Program-made: the position numbers and the translations under genes | The notes under the pieces: model-generated | The model's database searches: none | Told to the model about the DNA's origin: nothing | The model's input: the letters and a program-made list of their open reading frames with translations, nothing else | In this document: positions 1-15,300 of the stretch, in pieces | How the letters are laid out: each line of letters begins with the position of its first letter | Numbering within the stretch: the first letter of the stretch is position 1 | NCBI GenBank assembly: GCA_948470475.1 | Contig: OX419341.1 | Location: 2,710,084-2,774,083, forward strand | Source: Galaxea fascicularis | Lineage: Eukaryota > Cnidaria > Anthozoa > Scleractinia > Euphylliidae | DNA: 64,000 nucleotides | Direction: 5' to 3'

Positions 1-397
1 CCGGTTTCATCTCTTTAGAGGGTTGATTGGCAGGTGTTTCTGCCAATAAGAGCACCGGAGATGTGGTGTTGAGATCACGTGGGGTGTGAATTGTGCGTCA
101 CACAGCTGCCCAAAATCTCGAGATTTTTAGCGGATGAAGGACTTCTCATTCTGAACTGGTTTTGTTTGTGGGTCTATCGAATATGTAGGCATAAAAAGCG
201 AAGCTTCAAAAGCGCCTACTTCCTCCCGAATATTCTGAGGAATCACCTCTTTTCTTGTTGAGCGTCGAACTCTCTTGTGCGTGGCGTTCGGTTCTTGTTT
301 TGTCGAACATACAATAGTGTTGATGTTCTGGTGAAATCTTGTAATATTGGGCCCTGTTGCTGGCTTTCTCTGGATTTTCACTGGTCTCATCCGTGCC

Positions 398-3300
398 ATG
401 AGCCGACTTGATACGGCGACTACTCTGAGAAGTACAAATTTTCATACTGGAGGGATGTCTTCGGGGTAAGTGGGGAAAAAATACATTGGGACTTAATTTT
501 CGTTCTGGGCTACGAAGCGCTCACTCTATCAATATGGCGCTAGGAAAGTCCATGTATGGTAGTTTCTAGGCAATGTTATATGAGAACCCGCGAATAATTT
601 TATCTAAAAAGCCCTCCATCGCCTAAGTAATAGATGTTTCAATTTCTCGTTTGAAGGTACTATGTTTCGAGAGTTTTACTATCGAAATTTACGTTGTGAT
701 TCCATGTTCATTTCTACATACCGCCCCCTCAACTGTGTGCAGCTAAAGGAGAGAGAACTAAACTTCCGTACTCTATAAAATTCGGATGTTGTAAGAGTTG
801 TGCGTGGAGATGTTGTAATCGTGAAGTTGTCTGACAAAGATCTTGGCTATCCGCGGAACCTCGGCGTTTTTTGGTTTTTGTCAGAGACACCATGTCGCAA
901 GGCTTACAATTCCCGAATTTTATCATGGCATTGCCGAGTGTTCGCTCGTCACGTCTCCAAAAATAATCTTCTGAAAATCGTTAAAGCGATCTGTGCGATC
1001 CTAAACAGAATTGGCTGATTACTTGGTATTGCTTGTGATTTAAATGGTTAGCAACTTTTTGTTTGTGGCTTTTCGGACGTCGTCTAAAGCAATTTATTGT
1101 TCAGTCTAATATCAACTACGACACATCTCCAGGAGAACAATTTAAGCTTCTGTAATTTCATATCCCATCGAAAAAGGAAGACAAGATTTCTAGGGTGTTT
1201 ATGAAATCGGAAATGTTTAACACCGTAGACTAGACAAAACGTCAAGAAATCAAGTTTTCTTTTATAGGCTATTTTTTTGTATCTTCTTTGCCGTACCCGT
1301 TTGGTTTTAATATTGATTGGACCATGAACGCCTCTTGGGAGCTGTTCTCACGTCGGTGATAAATTTGTTTATGATCTAGTACGATTTTTTTGTGAATTTT
1401 ACCAGATTTCTGGTGTACTTTTGCAAGTAAATTGGCCGAGGAAATTATTTTCGTCATGGTGTACGTCGGTAAAGAAAAAAGTAGCTAATTCCTTTTTAAG
1501 TTATTAAATTAACAATTTCAGCCATTTCAATGTGCACGTTTTGTCGCGTTTGTTTCGAGATGAAACTGTACACAGATGGTACCCCTCGCCTCAGACGCGC
1601 AGACTTCCGCTAAATATTAACCCAGAGGAGATTTTTCTTCGAAATTGATTATTTATTCAATTTAAATAAGTTCTTTTAGTGCCGACTAGAACTTTGCTGT
1701 AGACTATTTTTGTTTATGGCGTACATCGACAGGAAACATTCAACGTTGTTACCTAGAATTGGTTCGTAATCGATTATTCTTGACTTCCTGTGTTTAATAT
1801 TTTTATTATAGAATATACCGAAACCGCGGTTGGTCAGGATTCATTATTTCTTGAAGTCGAAATCTGCATTGACCTGTAGGCGAAATATTTATTCAAGTGC
1901 TCTTTGAATAATGAATTTTGTAGAGAGTTTACAATTACAATAGGTTATGATCCTTCAGGAATCTCTGCTGTTTCATCTTTACAACGCAATAACGTATCCC
2001 AGTCTGCGAGGAAAGTTTTTAATGCCGATTCAGTAAAGATTGAAAATCGCAAGTTTGACTCCTCGTTGTCAGCTATTCATAAATTTCGAAACAATTACAA
2101 AACTTTTGTGAGCTTCTGTATTCAGCTGCTGCTTGAATTAAACTCATTATGAGCTAATACAAGCACGGCATTAACATGATGTTAGTTTATCGTTCAAAGG
2201 CAAACCAAACAGTCTGTGAGCTTTTTACCAACATGTTTGTTATACATGAACTCAATTAGGTCTTGGTTAAACTGGAGGTGTCTTCATTCAGGCAAAGCTG
2301 ATGCCTTAGACTGTTGTGATTTGTTTTGATTATGGAAATGATAATATTAGAATGAATTTATTACAAATCAAATACTCATGTTTCTTTTTTTTCCGTTTTG
2401 AATTAGAAAAAAAGAAAATTATTGCCATTGCATTAAAGGCAGACATTTGAAAACTGCCTTCCATGAAAAAATAATTATTGTTGAGTAGGTACTAAGCTTC
2501 ATCAGAGGTACAGTTGTGCATCGGATGTTCCTCTATTTGTTTTTCTCTTTGTTTTCAATTTTAAATCAGTGATGGTTTTACCTCATCTAATTCTATGAAA
2601 GAGGACTTTTAGCATTGAAGAATCTTAGTAAAGAAAATATGTTTTGTTATACATCAATAGTCTATTGCGTAATTAGTCCTTCATTAGCTACATGTAGATT
2701 CTTTTTACCCTCTGATGTTAATAAATCATTCCACAAACTTGATATATATCACTAACAGTGGAATGAGACTGATTAGCTGATCTCAAAAATGCCATCAAGA
2801 TTTGAATTTAAGATAATTGGGGGACTCCCATTTTCATGACAATTTCAGATGAAACTGAAAGGTGTTTAAGTCAAGGAAAGTTTAGGATGCTGTAAAAAAT
2901 GCACGGAAGCATAGTTCCACGGGAACCAAAGTTCCATTTATGGGATATGTGCCCATGAGCAAATGTAACATAAAATTATAGCCACTTCACAGTTATGTTG
3001 TAAGAGTAGTTTTATTATTTTTAATCAAACTTGTGAATTTCTAGAATCTGGCATGTGGCAGTCACAAGGTGATAAATTGTTTGTTGCTATTTTTAAACAC
3101 TTGCATTTTTCTCCCAATTGGATTAGCTTTCTCAAATAGGGATAAGGCTTGCCTTAGTGCCTTAAACCCTATTTGTTAAAGTCCTTTTTATGTTTCATAA
3201 TGAACAAGTGAAACTGGATTCTAGGACTATTGCTGTCTGTTTTGCCCTTGTTCTTCCTTTCAGCAGAGTCACACATTTCAGAAATTTGTTGGCATTCTTA

Positions 3301-6300
3301 ATGACTGTATTTTGCACACTGTTTTGCAAAGTTCTACACAAAATTTGTGTTTGATGTTTTATCTAATTTGTATTATAACTTGCAACAAAGAGCAAACAAC
3401 TGTTGTTCTTGACAATAGAATATCTGCTTTTGTAGATTCTTGACAGTTCTCGGAGAGATTTCCGTACAGCTCCCCACATTAAATGTATTATACATGCATC
3501 ACTTTCATACTAACCCTGTACCAAAAATGAATAGAGTTTGAGTCACAAAATGAATGTATATGTATAGGGAGCTGTCTGAAATTCTTGCCCAGTTCTCTCC
3601 TAAAATTTAATGTTGTGTGCAAAAGAAAGCAAATGATTGCTCACAATATTATTGTAATTTAGTTTGTAAATTTAAAACAGTTATTGGATGGCGTACGCGC
3701 ATGTGTGTGTGTCTGATAGCTGAAGTTAGTTGTGGCTGATAAGTCTTACTGAGACCTTGATTATTCTGGATATCACTGTAATCATATCTAAAAATAATAA
3801 TATTATTGTCAGATATATGATATATGGGATGAAAAAATTGTCTTGACAGTAAACATTCACTTGCAAACGTGGAGGTCAAGTGTGCAAACTTGGCAAATGA
3901 TGCACTGTGGAATACATGACATGGTTACCAGTGACCCTGAGTATCTTTGACATTATCCTTGTATAATTGGCAGTTAGATGCTTTTGCGGGTGCTGATTTC
4001 GAAAATGCATTGTATGCTTTCAGCTAATCAGAAAAGATGTAGTAAGAAGAGTGATTCCTGAGAGAAGCGAGTATTGAGGATTGAGTAGAGTTTTGAGTGA
4101 ATTGATTCTTGATTTGATCCACAATAGTGGAATCTTGCGAGGATTGAGTTGAGACTGTCAACTTACTTTTAATTGGTAATATATAGCACGTCTGTGGTGA
4201 AAACTCCTGCCTTGCTTAAATGGAAGGTGGGTGCCTGGGGTATCCAGGGGCTTCCACTGTGTCCAGCCAGACCCAGATAGAATACCGCCCCCATGGCAAC
4301 CCAGCCATGAGCCCCCATTCCAGGCACCTGTCAACACTGATTAGATCAGTGGAGGGAAAAAAACAAAGAGGGTGGGGTGGTTGGGGGAATGCTTGAAAAC
4401 AACTGTTCCAAACTGCTCAAGACTACTGAAACAACATCTCCAAAACTGCACTGGAACACGAAGATCGAGCCACAATCTTCCATGTGAGCCTAGACTTGTG
4501 AGATTGACCACTAGCCATACATGCACTAAGCTCATAGGGCTAACTTTTTTAATTTAACTAAATTTAATTTGATATGTCTATGCAGATTGATCAAGGTAGG
4601 TAATACTGTTAAACCTTAAGTCGTCCACACATGCACAGTTATGATGTAACCCAGCTTCTGTATTTACATGTAAGGGCCTGGACTGAGGATTTCACTACTA
4701 GGAGCATAACTGCCATCTACTTTCATAGAAAACCAACTTTTACAGCTGAAAAAGTTTGAAAACTTAATGACAGCACTGGAATTACCCCCAGCATTTTGTT
4801 GCTGTTACCCTTAATAATTATATTATGTTGCAGTTAAGAATTAAATTCAGGTAAAAAAATTTAACCCAGATTGAAAATCGATTTCCTTTGTCTGCTAACC
4901 TTAATTTTGAATAATTAGGCTTGGGAGACAAGGGATTTGAGAATCAACCTAGGTTATAAATTTTTACCGGAATTTAATTTTTTCTTGCATCATATACGCC
5001 TAGGTCAAGACATGGTGGTTAAACATGTGGCTGTTGCAGTACAATTTAACTTTTTTAAGGGTGGTCACTCATCTTCTAGTTAAACTGTCTGCTCTTTGTA
5101 TGACTAAGGCCCAGATGGAGAGAGATTTGGGGAGTTAATTTTCTGGCATGAGGAACAAAATAATACAATAGTGCAAAGGTTAAACCTACATGTTAGCCTC
5201 AATCTAAAAGTCCTTTAATCTTGTGACCAGTGGTCACATCGTCAGATTGGAGGATCGATCAGTACTGGGTATGCTCACAACTTCACCACCATGCCTTTAC
5301 ACCTGCCTACTTACAATGCAGCAGTTAACATAATTCATGTGTGAATTACAGCAAAGGTCCAGTAAGATTTGACATAAGGTTTAGCACATTTTTCCAAGTA
5401 AGGTGACTGTTTGCTCTCTTGGTGAATGTGCCCTCTAAGCTTATGTCATTCACATGACTAAATCAAAAACTGATCAAAATTCCAACCAAAGTGGTTGGCT
5501 TAAAATTATCAGTTTTCAGTTTTTGTTAAGCTTGGTTGGGAATTGCTTAGAGCCAACTGGTACTAAAAAATTCCAGTGCCTTTATTTATATAAACAGTGG
5601 TATTTTGCAATTCGCGTGCCGAAGAACATCCGGTTTGGCTATAAGCCCTTTCTTGGCTTAGGTCACTGATGGTGTCTCCTTTCAAACAACTTTCTTTCTG
5701 AGGAACCTTACAGGATAAGCTAGATTTTTCTAGGCAATCCAGTTTTGATTTTTTCAGAACACGACAGACAAATCTGAGATTATAATGGCACTGTTAGTTG
5801 TTTCCAAAGGTCTTCACACTCATACAAAAACAATAATTATAGTAATACCAATAAATGTTTTGTATGGGATGCTACAGTGATAAAAAGTGTGTTCGTGAAA
5901 GTAAAAGACATTTCAATATTGTTAGTTTAGTCAAGTAATCCTTTACCGGTAGTCCTAATTAGGCTTGATTTAAGTCAACTTGTAGAACTTTCTTCATGGT
6001 TTCCTTTTGGTGAAAAAAGTAATTGCATTATCATTTTAGATAATGAAGAGCTCTACAGTGCCTTCTATTGCTTTTATTCTGACTATTTTTTTTAATCTTT
6101 AAGATTAATGTGAGTACCTTAAGTGGAAATGTTGTTACACGCAGTCTTCTCCTATTTTTCATATACAACTGCAGCAATTTTTTTATCTAACACCTTTTTT
6201 TGGTGTTTTAGTGTTAAATTTGATAAATGTTTGGTTGGGACCTTCAGTTTTTAAGAAGTTACTACTCATTGTAAAGTTTTTTACTGTGAGGTAACTAGAA

Positions 6301-9300
6301 GGGTACTTAACCCTTGGCATTTTAACAATTTCTCCCTACTACGTCCATAGGAAATCCATTGGGACAACAAATGAAAATTTGAAGTTTGATTTTAAGGTTT
6401 TAAGGGTTAATTTTTGCTGGGGAAATGATGGTTGACGAAGGAAGACCTTAAAGCAGGCTAGTCACATGCACTTGTACACCGTATTTTCTCTGACGAAAGG
6501 ATGAAACTGGGCTGGAATAAATAAGAAACCTTAAAGACAGAAGTCCTTTTATTATTTTTTATGCCAGCCTTTTGGGTCTTAGGCACCTCCACTTGAGCAG
6601 TGAGGAGGTGTACCTCCCTTGTTGATCATCATGAATAAAGACACTTGATAAACACTGTTGTGTTGATAGAGATGCAAGGTGTCTAGGTTACATACACAAC
6701 TTAAGATCAGCATTCAGTACTCAGAGTACTTAGCCCTGCTGTCTTTGAGAGCTCAGGAAAGTGAAAATGCAGGAAATTTAGGACTGCAAAGGTGTCTAAA
6801 CTTACTTTTGCAAACACTTTTTAATTGAAAACCATAACAGAACAAAACTGTGAACTTGAAAAGTATTGTAAAGAACCCTGAGCTGTATTTGATTTCTTTG
6901 TTTCTGACGTGCAAGGGGAGACAATTTCAGGCTATAGCTTTCACTGACTGTCCGGAAATCGCATCTATTCTCATCATCTTTTCATTTGCCACTTGACTTT
7001 CAATTTCATGTATGAAATTACTTTTCAGATTAGCAATTCATGAGCGGGAGAGAGAAGAGGAAAGGAGACGGCGAGCGAAACTAGCAAGACAGCCATCAGT
7101 AAGTTGTCTGATAAATTAAATAATTTGACGATCCATTAAAATAACCCTTCTTTTTATGTAAATGACAAGCTTGGGGTCCACAAACTACAGTGAAACCCTC
7201 ACTTGTAATGTGCAGGAAAACAACAAGATTGGTTGCCAGTGAAGTAAATAGCATTTTGCATTCTTTGGGCCATCTCTGTATGCACTGTGATGCCCATGGT
7301 AAATGTCTATATGTGGCATTCACTCTTTGAAAAGCTTGAGATATCAGTAATACTGTTGAATCTGTGCCTATATGTTTCATATCAGACAAAACGGTAGAAA
7401 TCCTTGGGAAATGTATACTTAAACATGGAAGTACATTAATTTTATTCAGTTTGCCATGACTTGCGCCATTTATTTGAGAAACTGGTTCTGCTCCATACCT
7501 GGAGTTTGCTCTGTTGGCAAGCTGAAAAATAACCAAAAACAATATTTAAACTGCACTGCAGGTTGGTTTCGCTTTGAGCTCTTCAACCAATACTATAAAA
7601 ACCGACCACAATTCATTATTTTCTGGTAACAGGGGCGATTGGCTTCACCTTGAACATTTCCTTTACCATGTGGGTTTGTCTATTCACCTTTGATTTCCAA
7701 CTGAGCCATTTGTATATGCTTTCTTGAAATTCTTCAAAGAGGAATGCTGTCTGAGAAGGATGGTTTGTCTAATCTGTTTCACGTTGTCTTCCTCTAACAT
7801 GGGATATTTTGTTTATGTAAACTGTAGAATGTGAGTTTGCTCCCTTCTCAATCTGAAACATTGTGTTGTTGTGTGCTTTTAGAACTCTGCTGATGCCCCT
7901 TTGTTTGACGAACCAAGAAGGGTATGTTTTGTTGTATTAAATTGCATAAGTGAATAATCCTGTGCTTGAACAATACAATATGTTGTTAAAATGATCATAT
8001 CCTCATCAGATTTTATTCCTACTATGTTGAGGATGATGGAAAACAAACGACAAGTATCACAAGGAAAATAATGTTTGCTGTTATCAGCTATTAGCTGAAT
8101 GATTGCATGTAAGAATTTTATCCACATCCAAAAACTTGCATGTAGAAGTGAGTCATGTGACTGTTGGTTGAGCAAAACTGTTGCTTTAGTCAAGTGTTGC
8201 TTCTTGTCACAAGACCTGCTTTTTAGTGATAATATGGTTTTAGAACAGTGTTGCTGTGGTCATGAAAATATCAGCAGTGAACTTTAAACAGGGAAAATGT
8301 AAGGAAGTTTGGATCTCTAAATTCTACGTAAAAATTCAGTGGTTGAATCATAGAGAAGTTCTGGCCAGAGAATTTGTCTTGGATGGCCAGAGAAAAAATG
8401 TTTTAAGTCGGAAAAAGTCAGGGAATTTTCTTGCTGATGGGTGGGAATTCAACAGAATTTGTTTTAAATTTATTTATCAGTGTTCATGTCATTTGGTAGG
8501 TCCCACCATCTGCCGGAGATGTTTTACAACAAAAAATTCAGGTAAGAGGTTAACACTGTAGATTTAAGCTTATGGATTTATTTTATATTTACATTAGAAT
8601 TTCCTGTAAGGTGGCACCCTTGAGAGCTGTTCAAGAAATATGTGCTTTAGAGGAAAAATTCAATTTTTTTATTATTTTTAGCACTGTCTTTGAGAGGCCA
8701 AATTTGCAGCTTGTAGAGACAGACAAACATACAGATCACACACCTTTCTTAGTCAGGATTTGTTCTTCTGTGTTTTTCTAATTCTTGATTCTTTTCTTTG
8801 TGGATAGGCTACACTGGGCAAGTACGAATCCATAGCTCCAACGGTATTTCAAAACCAGAACCATCTTCTTGGCATTCCCAGACTTCCACAGACTCCTGTA
8901 GAGGGTGACCAAAAGTTCATCTTTGACGCAAAGAGCAAAGATTCCAAGAATCTTAGTGATCTGAAGAAAGCAAAGGCTGCAGCAATGATATCTAACTATG
9001 CAACTTGGAAAAAAACACTTAATATCAAAGATGAGAATAGCTTGAAAACTCAAAGGGTTAATGGACTTTTGAATACTTCTGGAGATGCTGGTGTGAAATC
9101 TCCACTTATCACCAAAGTGCAAGAGACTGTTGCTCCCGCGAAGAGCTCTTTATTGCATTCAAAATCTCCACCTCCCCCAGATGAGGCTAAAGTGGATCAG
9201 AAAAAGGCTGAAACAAAACCAGTTGTTAATGGTGTGTTGAAGTCTCGGCAAGGAGATGAGAAAGTCAAGGAGACACACAAGGTCAAGGTTAAAGAGGAAA

Positions 9301-12300
9301 AAGAAGGAAGAGCACGGTGTAAAAGCACAAGTGAGAATGAGAACAGTGAAGTTGTCAAAGCAGCAATGCTGAAATCAAGTACACCCAACAAAAGTAAACC
9401 TCCAAAAATCCAGCTGCCTGAGAGGTAAAAAAGCTTGTTTTTTATGGACAATAAATCGCCAGTTCTGTTTTAACTGTAAGTACGATTTGAAGGTATTCTT
9501 AATCTACTCTTAAAATCTTCAAAGTGTTGGTTATCCACAAACAGAAGTCACCTAAACCAGAGTGTGATTTCACACAGTACACCCAATTACACATTATTTC
9601 CAGCTAATTTTGTTGTTTATTGTTGTGGGTAGAAAATGTGAGGTTTTTGTAACTAGATAAAAGCTGGCAATCTTTGTCCTGGTAAACCAGAGTATTCCAG
9701 TTTCAGAATAATTATTTAGTCTAAGATAAAAACTGGACCAAATGTGAATTTTTAAGTTCTTGACTTACTGCTGTTTCAAGACTGAGTGGTAGTTGTGGTA
9801 AAAATTTTGCTGTGTAGTGAAGTCTACTGTTCTTGCAGCATTAGAGGCAGGGAGTATTTATTATTCTTATCTGTTTTATTCATGTGATCAGCATGAACAT
9901 CTCCAGATGAAGCCACCTTTGTATTGGCAAGACGTAAAATTTTGGAAGCCTCCTGCACGTTCTTCGGTATCTTTGGAAGTTTTGTAGAATGCCAAACATT
10001 TTGAAAATTAAGAGTGGCATTAGTAACTTGATGCAAGGGCAGGTTTTTGTCTTTAAGTCCACACAAAGTTGATCAGCATTTTCCAAGTGCAACCCTGCAC
10101 AAAGTCAGTTGCTGTAATCGGATCATTAGTTAAGTTAATTTGCTGGGGACTTAGGTTACATTCTAGCCAGGATTAACCATGCTGGTCTTGTAAATTGATT
10201 CCTCTAATGGTTCACAAAGAACTGGAACTACTGTTCAGCATGGACTCTTCTACCGCAATGACTGACGTTTCTTTGCTTTCTTGGACAGGACCACAATAAC
10301 AGCTTCATCAGAGGTGAGAGATTGTTCGTTAAAACTGCATTTTTGCTACATCATTCTATTGTTGGTAGATGCAGTGTCACAACCTATAGGTATATTAATT
10401 TACACCATCAAGTACTTTGTTTGCCTCTATTCTCCCAAGAAGAAAGTAATTGTGGTTTCAATAATGCTGTGTTGATGCTGAATACACTTAAAGTTCAGCT
10501 TTAAAACATTTGGATGACCAGAACACATTCACAAAGGATTACCTTTTGCAGTGATTTTATTGATCAACCATATATATGATTTTATTGGCACAAGGATCTT
10601 GTAGTTGGAAGTGAATTAATGATAATTATTGAGCTGGCTGTTGCTGGCTTTTGCCATCATACGTACATCCACAAATTATTATTTTCAAATGACTTTGTGA
10701 CACCATTTCCCTAGTGGATCACTGCCCATTGCTTTTGTAGTTTTTGTGTAACATGTTATTGTGTTACTAAACAGATCCAACTATCAAGCAGTACAGTTTA
10801 GTTTACAATCTGTGTGGGTGGCCACTATTTAAAAGCACTAATAAATCGTTCTGATAAAAAAAAAAGCCACCCACACAATGGATAAATCGTTGAAGGTTGG
10901 CGTAAAGTGCTCTATCTACATTTGGTATAAACAACAGAAAGCAATTCTGAACATTACCATTTAACATTTAAGATTTTGACAAGAAAGCCCTCTGAAAAAA
11001 TAATTTTTTGTATGTGTTCATTTAGTAGACCCTATTAAATTGTAATATATTTAAATTTTGGATAGGTTACTTTCAGAGGAAAATCGTCCTCACCTTCAAC
11101 CAAAGCAGATGTTCATTGTGAATTTTAATGTGTTTTTTAAGTGAAGAGGGAAGTATTGCTAATCTATTTTAAACCTTTTTACTTGTATTCTATTTGGTGG
11201 CTGCTGTCTCACACTTCTGTCACATATGAATGACCTAAAATTCTCTCTTTTTTTCATCAAAAATTTGTTGAATTGACTATTCTGATTACCATAGCAAATG
11301 CAGGTCATAAATTATTTGGAAAATTGCTTTTCGAAACCAGCTGACAAGAGAAAACTTGCTGTCAATTAAATAAAAATTTTAATTTTCTTTTGTGAAATCA
11401 AACTGTATGCTAAATGATGAATGAGAATTAAAGATCTTGATTATTTGCAGGAAAGACATCTCAGGTTTTGTTCATGATGTTTATTAGTGGTTTAATTTTT
11501 TCATTTAAAGATGAATGAACATAACTTTCGAGCAAAAGATACTGAGATGTGAAAAATGTTCGTGTCTAATAGATTTTGTGATAGATTTTGGACAGTTCTT
11601 TCTTTAATTTATAGGGGTTTCTGACAAAAGCCATAGCCTTATGACTGTATATGTAATCAAGTCCATTGATACAATTTTTTTTTTAAGAAACCAGAATAAT
11701 TATTTTTAAGCCCCACAGCATTAATGCAATGTTTTTCAACTTTCACAAATTATAGAGCTCTAACTTATTAATTTTGAAGGTAATGTTTCATATAGGAGCC
11801 CAAAAGTCTATTGGGTGATTGACAAGAGTTGAGAAGTATGCATGATGTGTGTATTTTAAGACAAAGTTAGTGTGCCAAAAGGCAGAATTAATAAAAAGAA
11901 GCAAAACAATGCACATGAGCACTTGAACAACTATTATCTTCCCAAACCCAAGCTTTGTTTTCAGAGTGCTCCAAAACAGATCCCTAATGCTCTTGCTATA
12001 TTAAGAACTTTGAAGTCAAAACCAGAAAATGTTTTGTTAGTCATGTTTTTAGCCTTCAGGATATGTTTCAGGCAGACCCTCATCTTTAGTGACACTGAGA
12101 TACTTTATTGTGTTGACACAAAAATCTGAACCAATAGCAAATCAGTTGTCATTTTATGCCAAGAGGCAGGTGAAGCAAGCACCCATCAAGTTCATGAATA
12201 CAAAACGTCTAAGCACTTTCTTCAATACAGACAGTGGATAGAAGTTTTCTTTATTATAGATTCTTTTGAGGATTATTGAATCATTATATATTGGGTAGAA

Positions 12301-15300
12301 CTTTGTGACATAGAGGTCTCATTTTTACAAGCTTTAAATTTTTTTTCTCAGAAGAAAGCTGAGTATATTCAAAACAAAAATGCCAGCTGTTTCAAGAGAT
12401 CCGGATAACTGAGACAGATCGAGCTTTTTATATTTCCTTTCATCTCAGTTACTGTTTAAATTATGTCATATCTACATCCTTTTCACTTGCGTCTCTTTCT
12501 TGATGATTTTAATGAACAAACTGCCCTCTGAAGTCTCTCTGTTGTGTATTGGCAAGTGCCAGAAAGTAATTTGGAACTGAAGTTTTTGTTTTTCGGAGGT
12601 TTGAGGACATAATGATGTGATATTTTTGTTAACACTTTTTTGTTTTTTTCTTGTGCCTGTTTCAGCGGGAAAAATGTCCAGTGAATGAAAACACAGAAGT
12701 TGAAAGGATCATTGCGGTAAATGTCTTGTTTCATTTGAATTGCTTGTTAAATCAAATGGATATTTACCTTGGAGAAAAGAATCTCTCCCCCTGAGCTTTG
12801 AATATTGTCCTTAATTTCAATGCACGCTTTGCCAGTACCCTCCAGTAATCATACATGTAGCTTTTTTATTAATCTTAAGGAGGACCAGGAGATCTGATAT
12901 CTTATATCGAGCCTTCTGATTTCCCTTAGCATCAATTATTTTTGTTGTTATTAGTGGCGTGTCCACCATTTGGTGGGAAATTTAGAATCACAGCTTTATA
13001 ATTTCTGAACATCAAAGCTGATAGTTGAGCTTTTGCATTGATCACTTGGTTATTGATCAATAACCTCTTAAAGTGCTAAATTTCTCCTGGTAAAGAATGG
13101 AGCATTACAAATAGGTTTGTAGAGAAGTGTTGCCCATACAGGTGTAGTCTTAATTTGTATGGTCACTATTTTTTGTCAATAGATTGTGTATTGAAAACAG
13201 TAGCTCAAGAAAGCACTGCCGAGAAGCTTTCGGCTGAAAGGTTTATGCATTTAGAATTTTAACCACAGACAGACAAACTAAAGCTGTTTTATTTTGCTCT
13301 ATTGTGCTTGCTTTGCCATGCTTCATGAACATAATTATTTAGTTTTAGATTTATTTTGAGATAATTTACAAAAACATCGCAAAAGGGAGATGAAATGGCT
13401 GGGAAACAACCAAAAAAAAAACAGGGCTTATACAGAAGAAGGTTTCCTTTCAAAATTCAAGAATGATTGAAGGAAATAAATTTATATGTGGGTTATATGG
13501 AAAAATGAAAGATTACAACTGTTAAAAAGTAAGAATTTTGATCTTTGGTTTATGAGCAAGTCATTTACATGTACAGACTCAAAAGTTACATTTCTGATGG
13601 AGTGTCTACAGGCAGGTGTCACATGTGGCAAAATACTAAACTTTGATGATCTCCGGTGTCTACAGGAGATGCAACAGGTTGCCCCTCCCCTTACAGGAAT
13701 CCACACCCCCAACAAGGGGGGAAGTTCAGTCTTTGCATTTGGACACCGAAATGTTGTCCAGGAGAATGTTCCTTTTCCATCCTTGCTGCCAAAGAGTAAG
13801 TTCAGTGGTATGGTGATAGAACAAATACACAACCACTGATCTGTGGAATGGGCCCAAATCTACGCGTCACTGCCCTGCCCACTTTCGTTGATTATTTTGA
13901 TTGAATTCCTTTCCCACATAGCTGCTGAGAAGGAGCATTGGCGAAACAAGTTACCGCAAACATGGAAAGATATGTTTTCAAAATAATGGGTCAGGGAGGG
14001 AAAGTGGATAAAATTATTCTTGTGCAGCAAAGAAGTGGCAAGTCTAACTATGGTTTTGCTTCTCTCAGCTCAGCTCAGCTCAGCTCTGCCATAATGTGGA
14101 ACACCACACTTCTCCGGAATTTGAACTATTTAAAAGCGAAAGTGAACAGGGCAGTGACGCGTAAATTCAGCCCATTCCACAGATCGGTGGTTTTCATGAT
14201 AATTTCTCTTTTGAAGTCTTGATCAGGATCACACACTTTGTTGGCATTTACATCTATACATAGTTATAAAACCTTAAAGCATTTGCCTTATTAATTTGTT
14301 AATTTACTTTCTCTATCGTGCAGAAAGCACAGAAGTGAAAAAAGAGAAAGGTGGCAGTGAGGAAGTGCTTGAAGACTTGATGCTAACTGATGAGAGTGAC
14401 GATGAGCACGTAAGTTTTCTTGGTTGTTATAAATCAGAATGGTTACTTATTGTGGTGTTCAAGGTAACGACTGATTGGGATGACATTATTGCTGAGTTGC
14501 CAATCTTATTTACACCTAAATTGTGGATACAGTAAAAAATTGTAGGTATTCAAAAGTCTCAGGGCACACCTGTAGGTTGAGTGATTAAAGTTTTATTAAA
14601 TTTACACGTAAATGCTATGTTTTAAGTGAAAGTGCACTTAGCTAGTCCAAGCTTTAGTTTACAGGCAATCCACTAAACCCCAAGAGACAATTCAAATAAA
14701 TATGGCATAATTAGAATCCCAACTGGCTGGAGGCAAACCAGACTTTATGACCAAGGAGTTGAACCAGGGACTACCCAAAAACACCAACTTGCGGTACGCA
14801 CAGGAATTAAACCAGAGGTGACTGCTTTGAAGTCCAGCACCCTAGATCACTCTGCCATCCTTCCTTCCCTTATTGGTTGTCAGGCAAAAACAAACTGGCA
14901 GTCAACTTTCTGCTTACAAGTATCACTAATCACATTGAGAATGGAGACCTGATTCTCTGTAAAATTCAGTTTTTATTGATTCTTGGTACTGGTTGTTCAT
15001 TCTTGTTAATTGACTTCCCTAATTTGTTGTGTGTAGGACCACCATTCTGTTTCACCATCCAAGACTACAAAGTAAGTATTGCATAGCTTATTGAAGATAT
15101 TTCAATTCCACGAAATTGACATTGGTAAAAGAAACTGATGATCATTAATTTGTCAACTAAATGACTCATGTCTGTGGAGGTTTTTTTTGTTTCCATTATT
15201 TGTTTGTGCTGCTATTCTACAAGCAAGACATGGAGTTTTTTTTTTGTGTAATGTTGTTTGTGTATGCTACACATCTCTTCCCTTTATTTAATTGACAGGA

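Noticed and set aside
13619..13665. Upstream acceptor at 13618 for AFF exon 8
   Set aside because: Both acceptors are in phase, but the later one (13666) joins VERIIA to EMQQVAPPLTGIHTP, matching family spacing before the TxIHTP motif. The earlier one would be at most an alternative.
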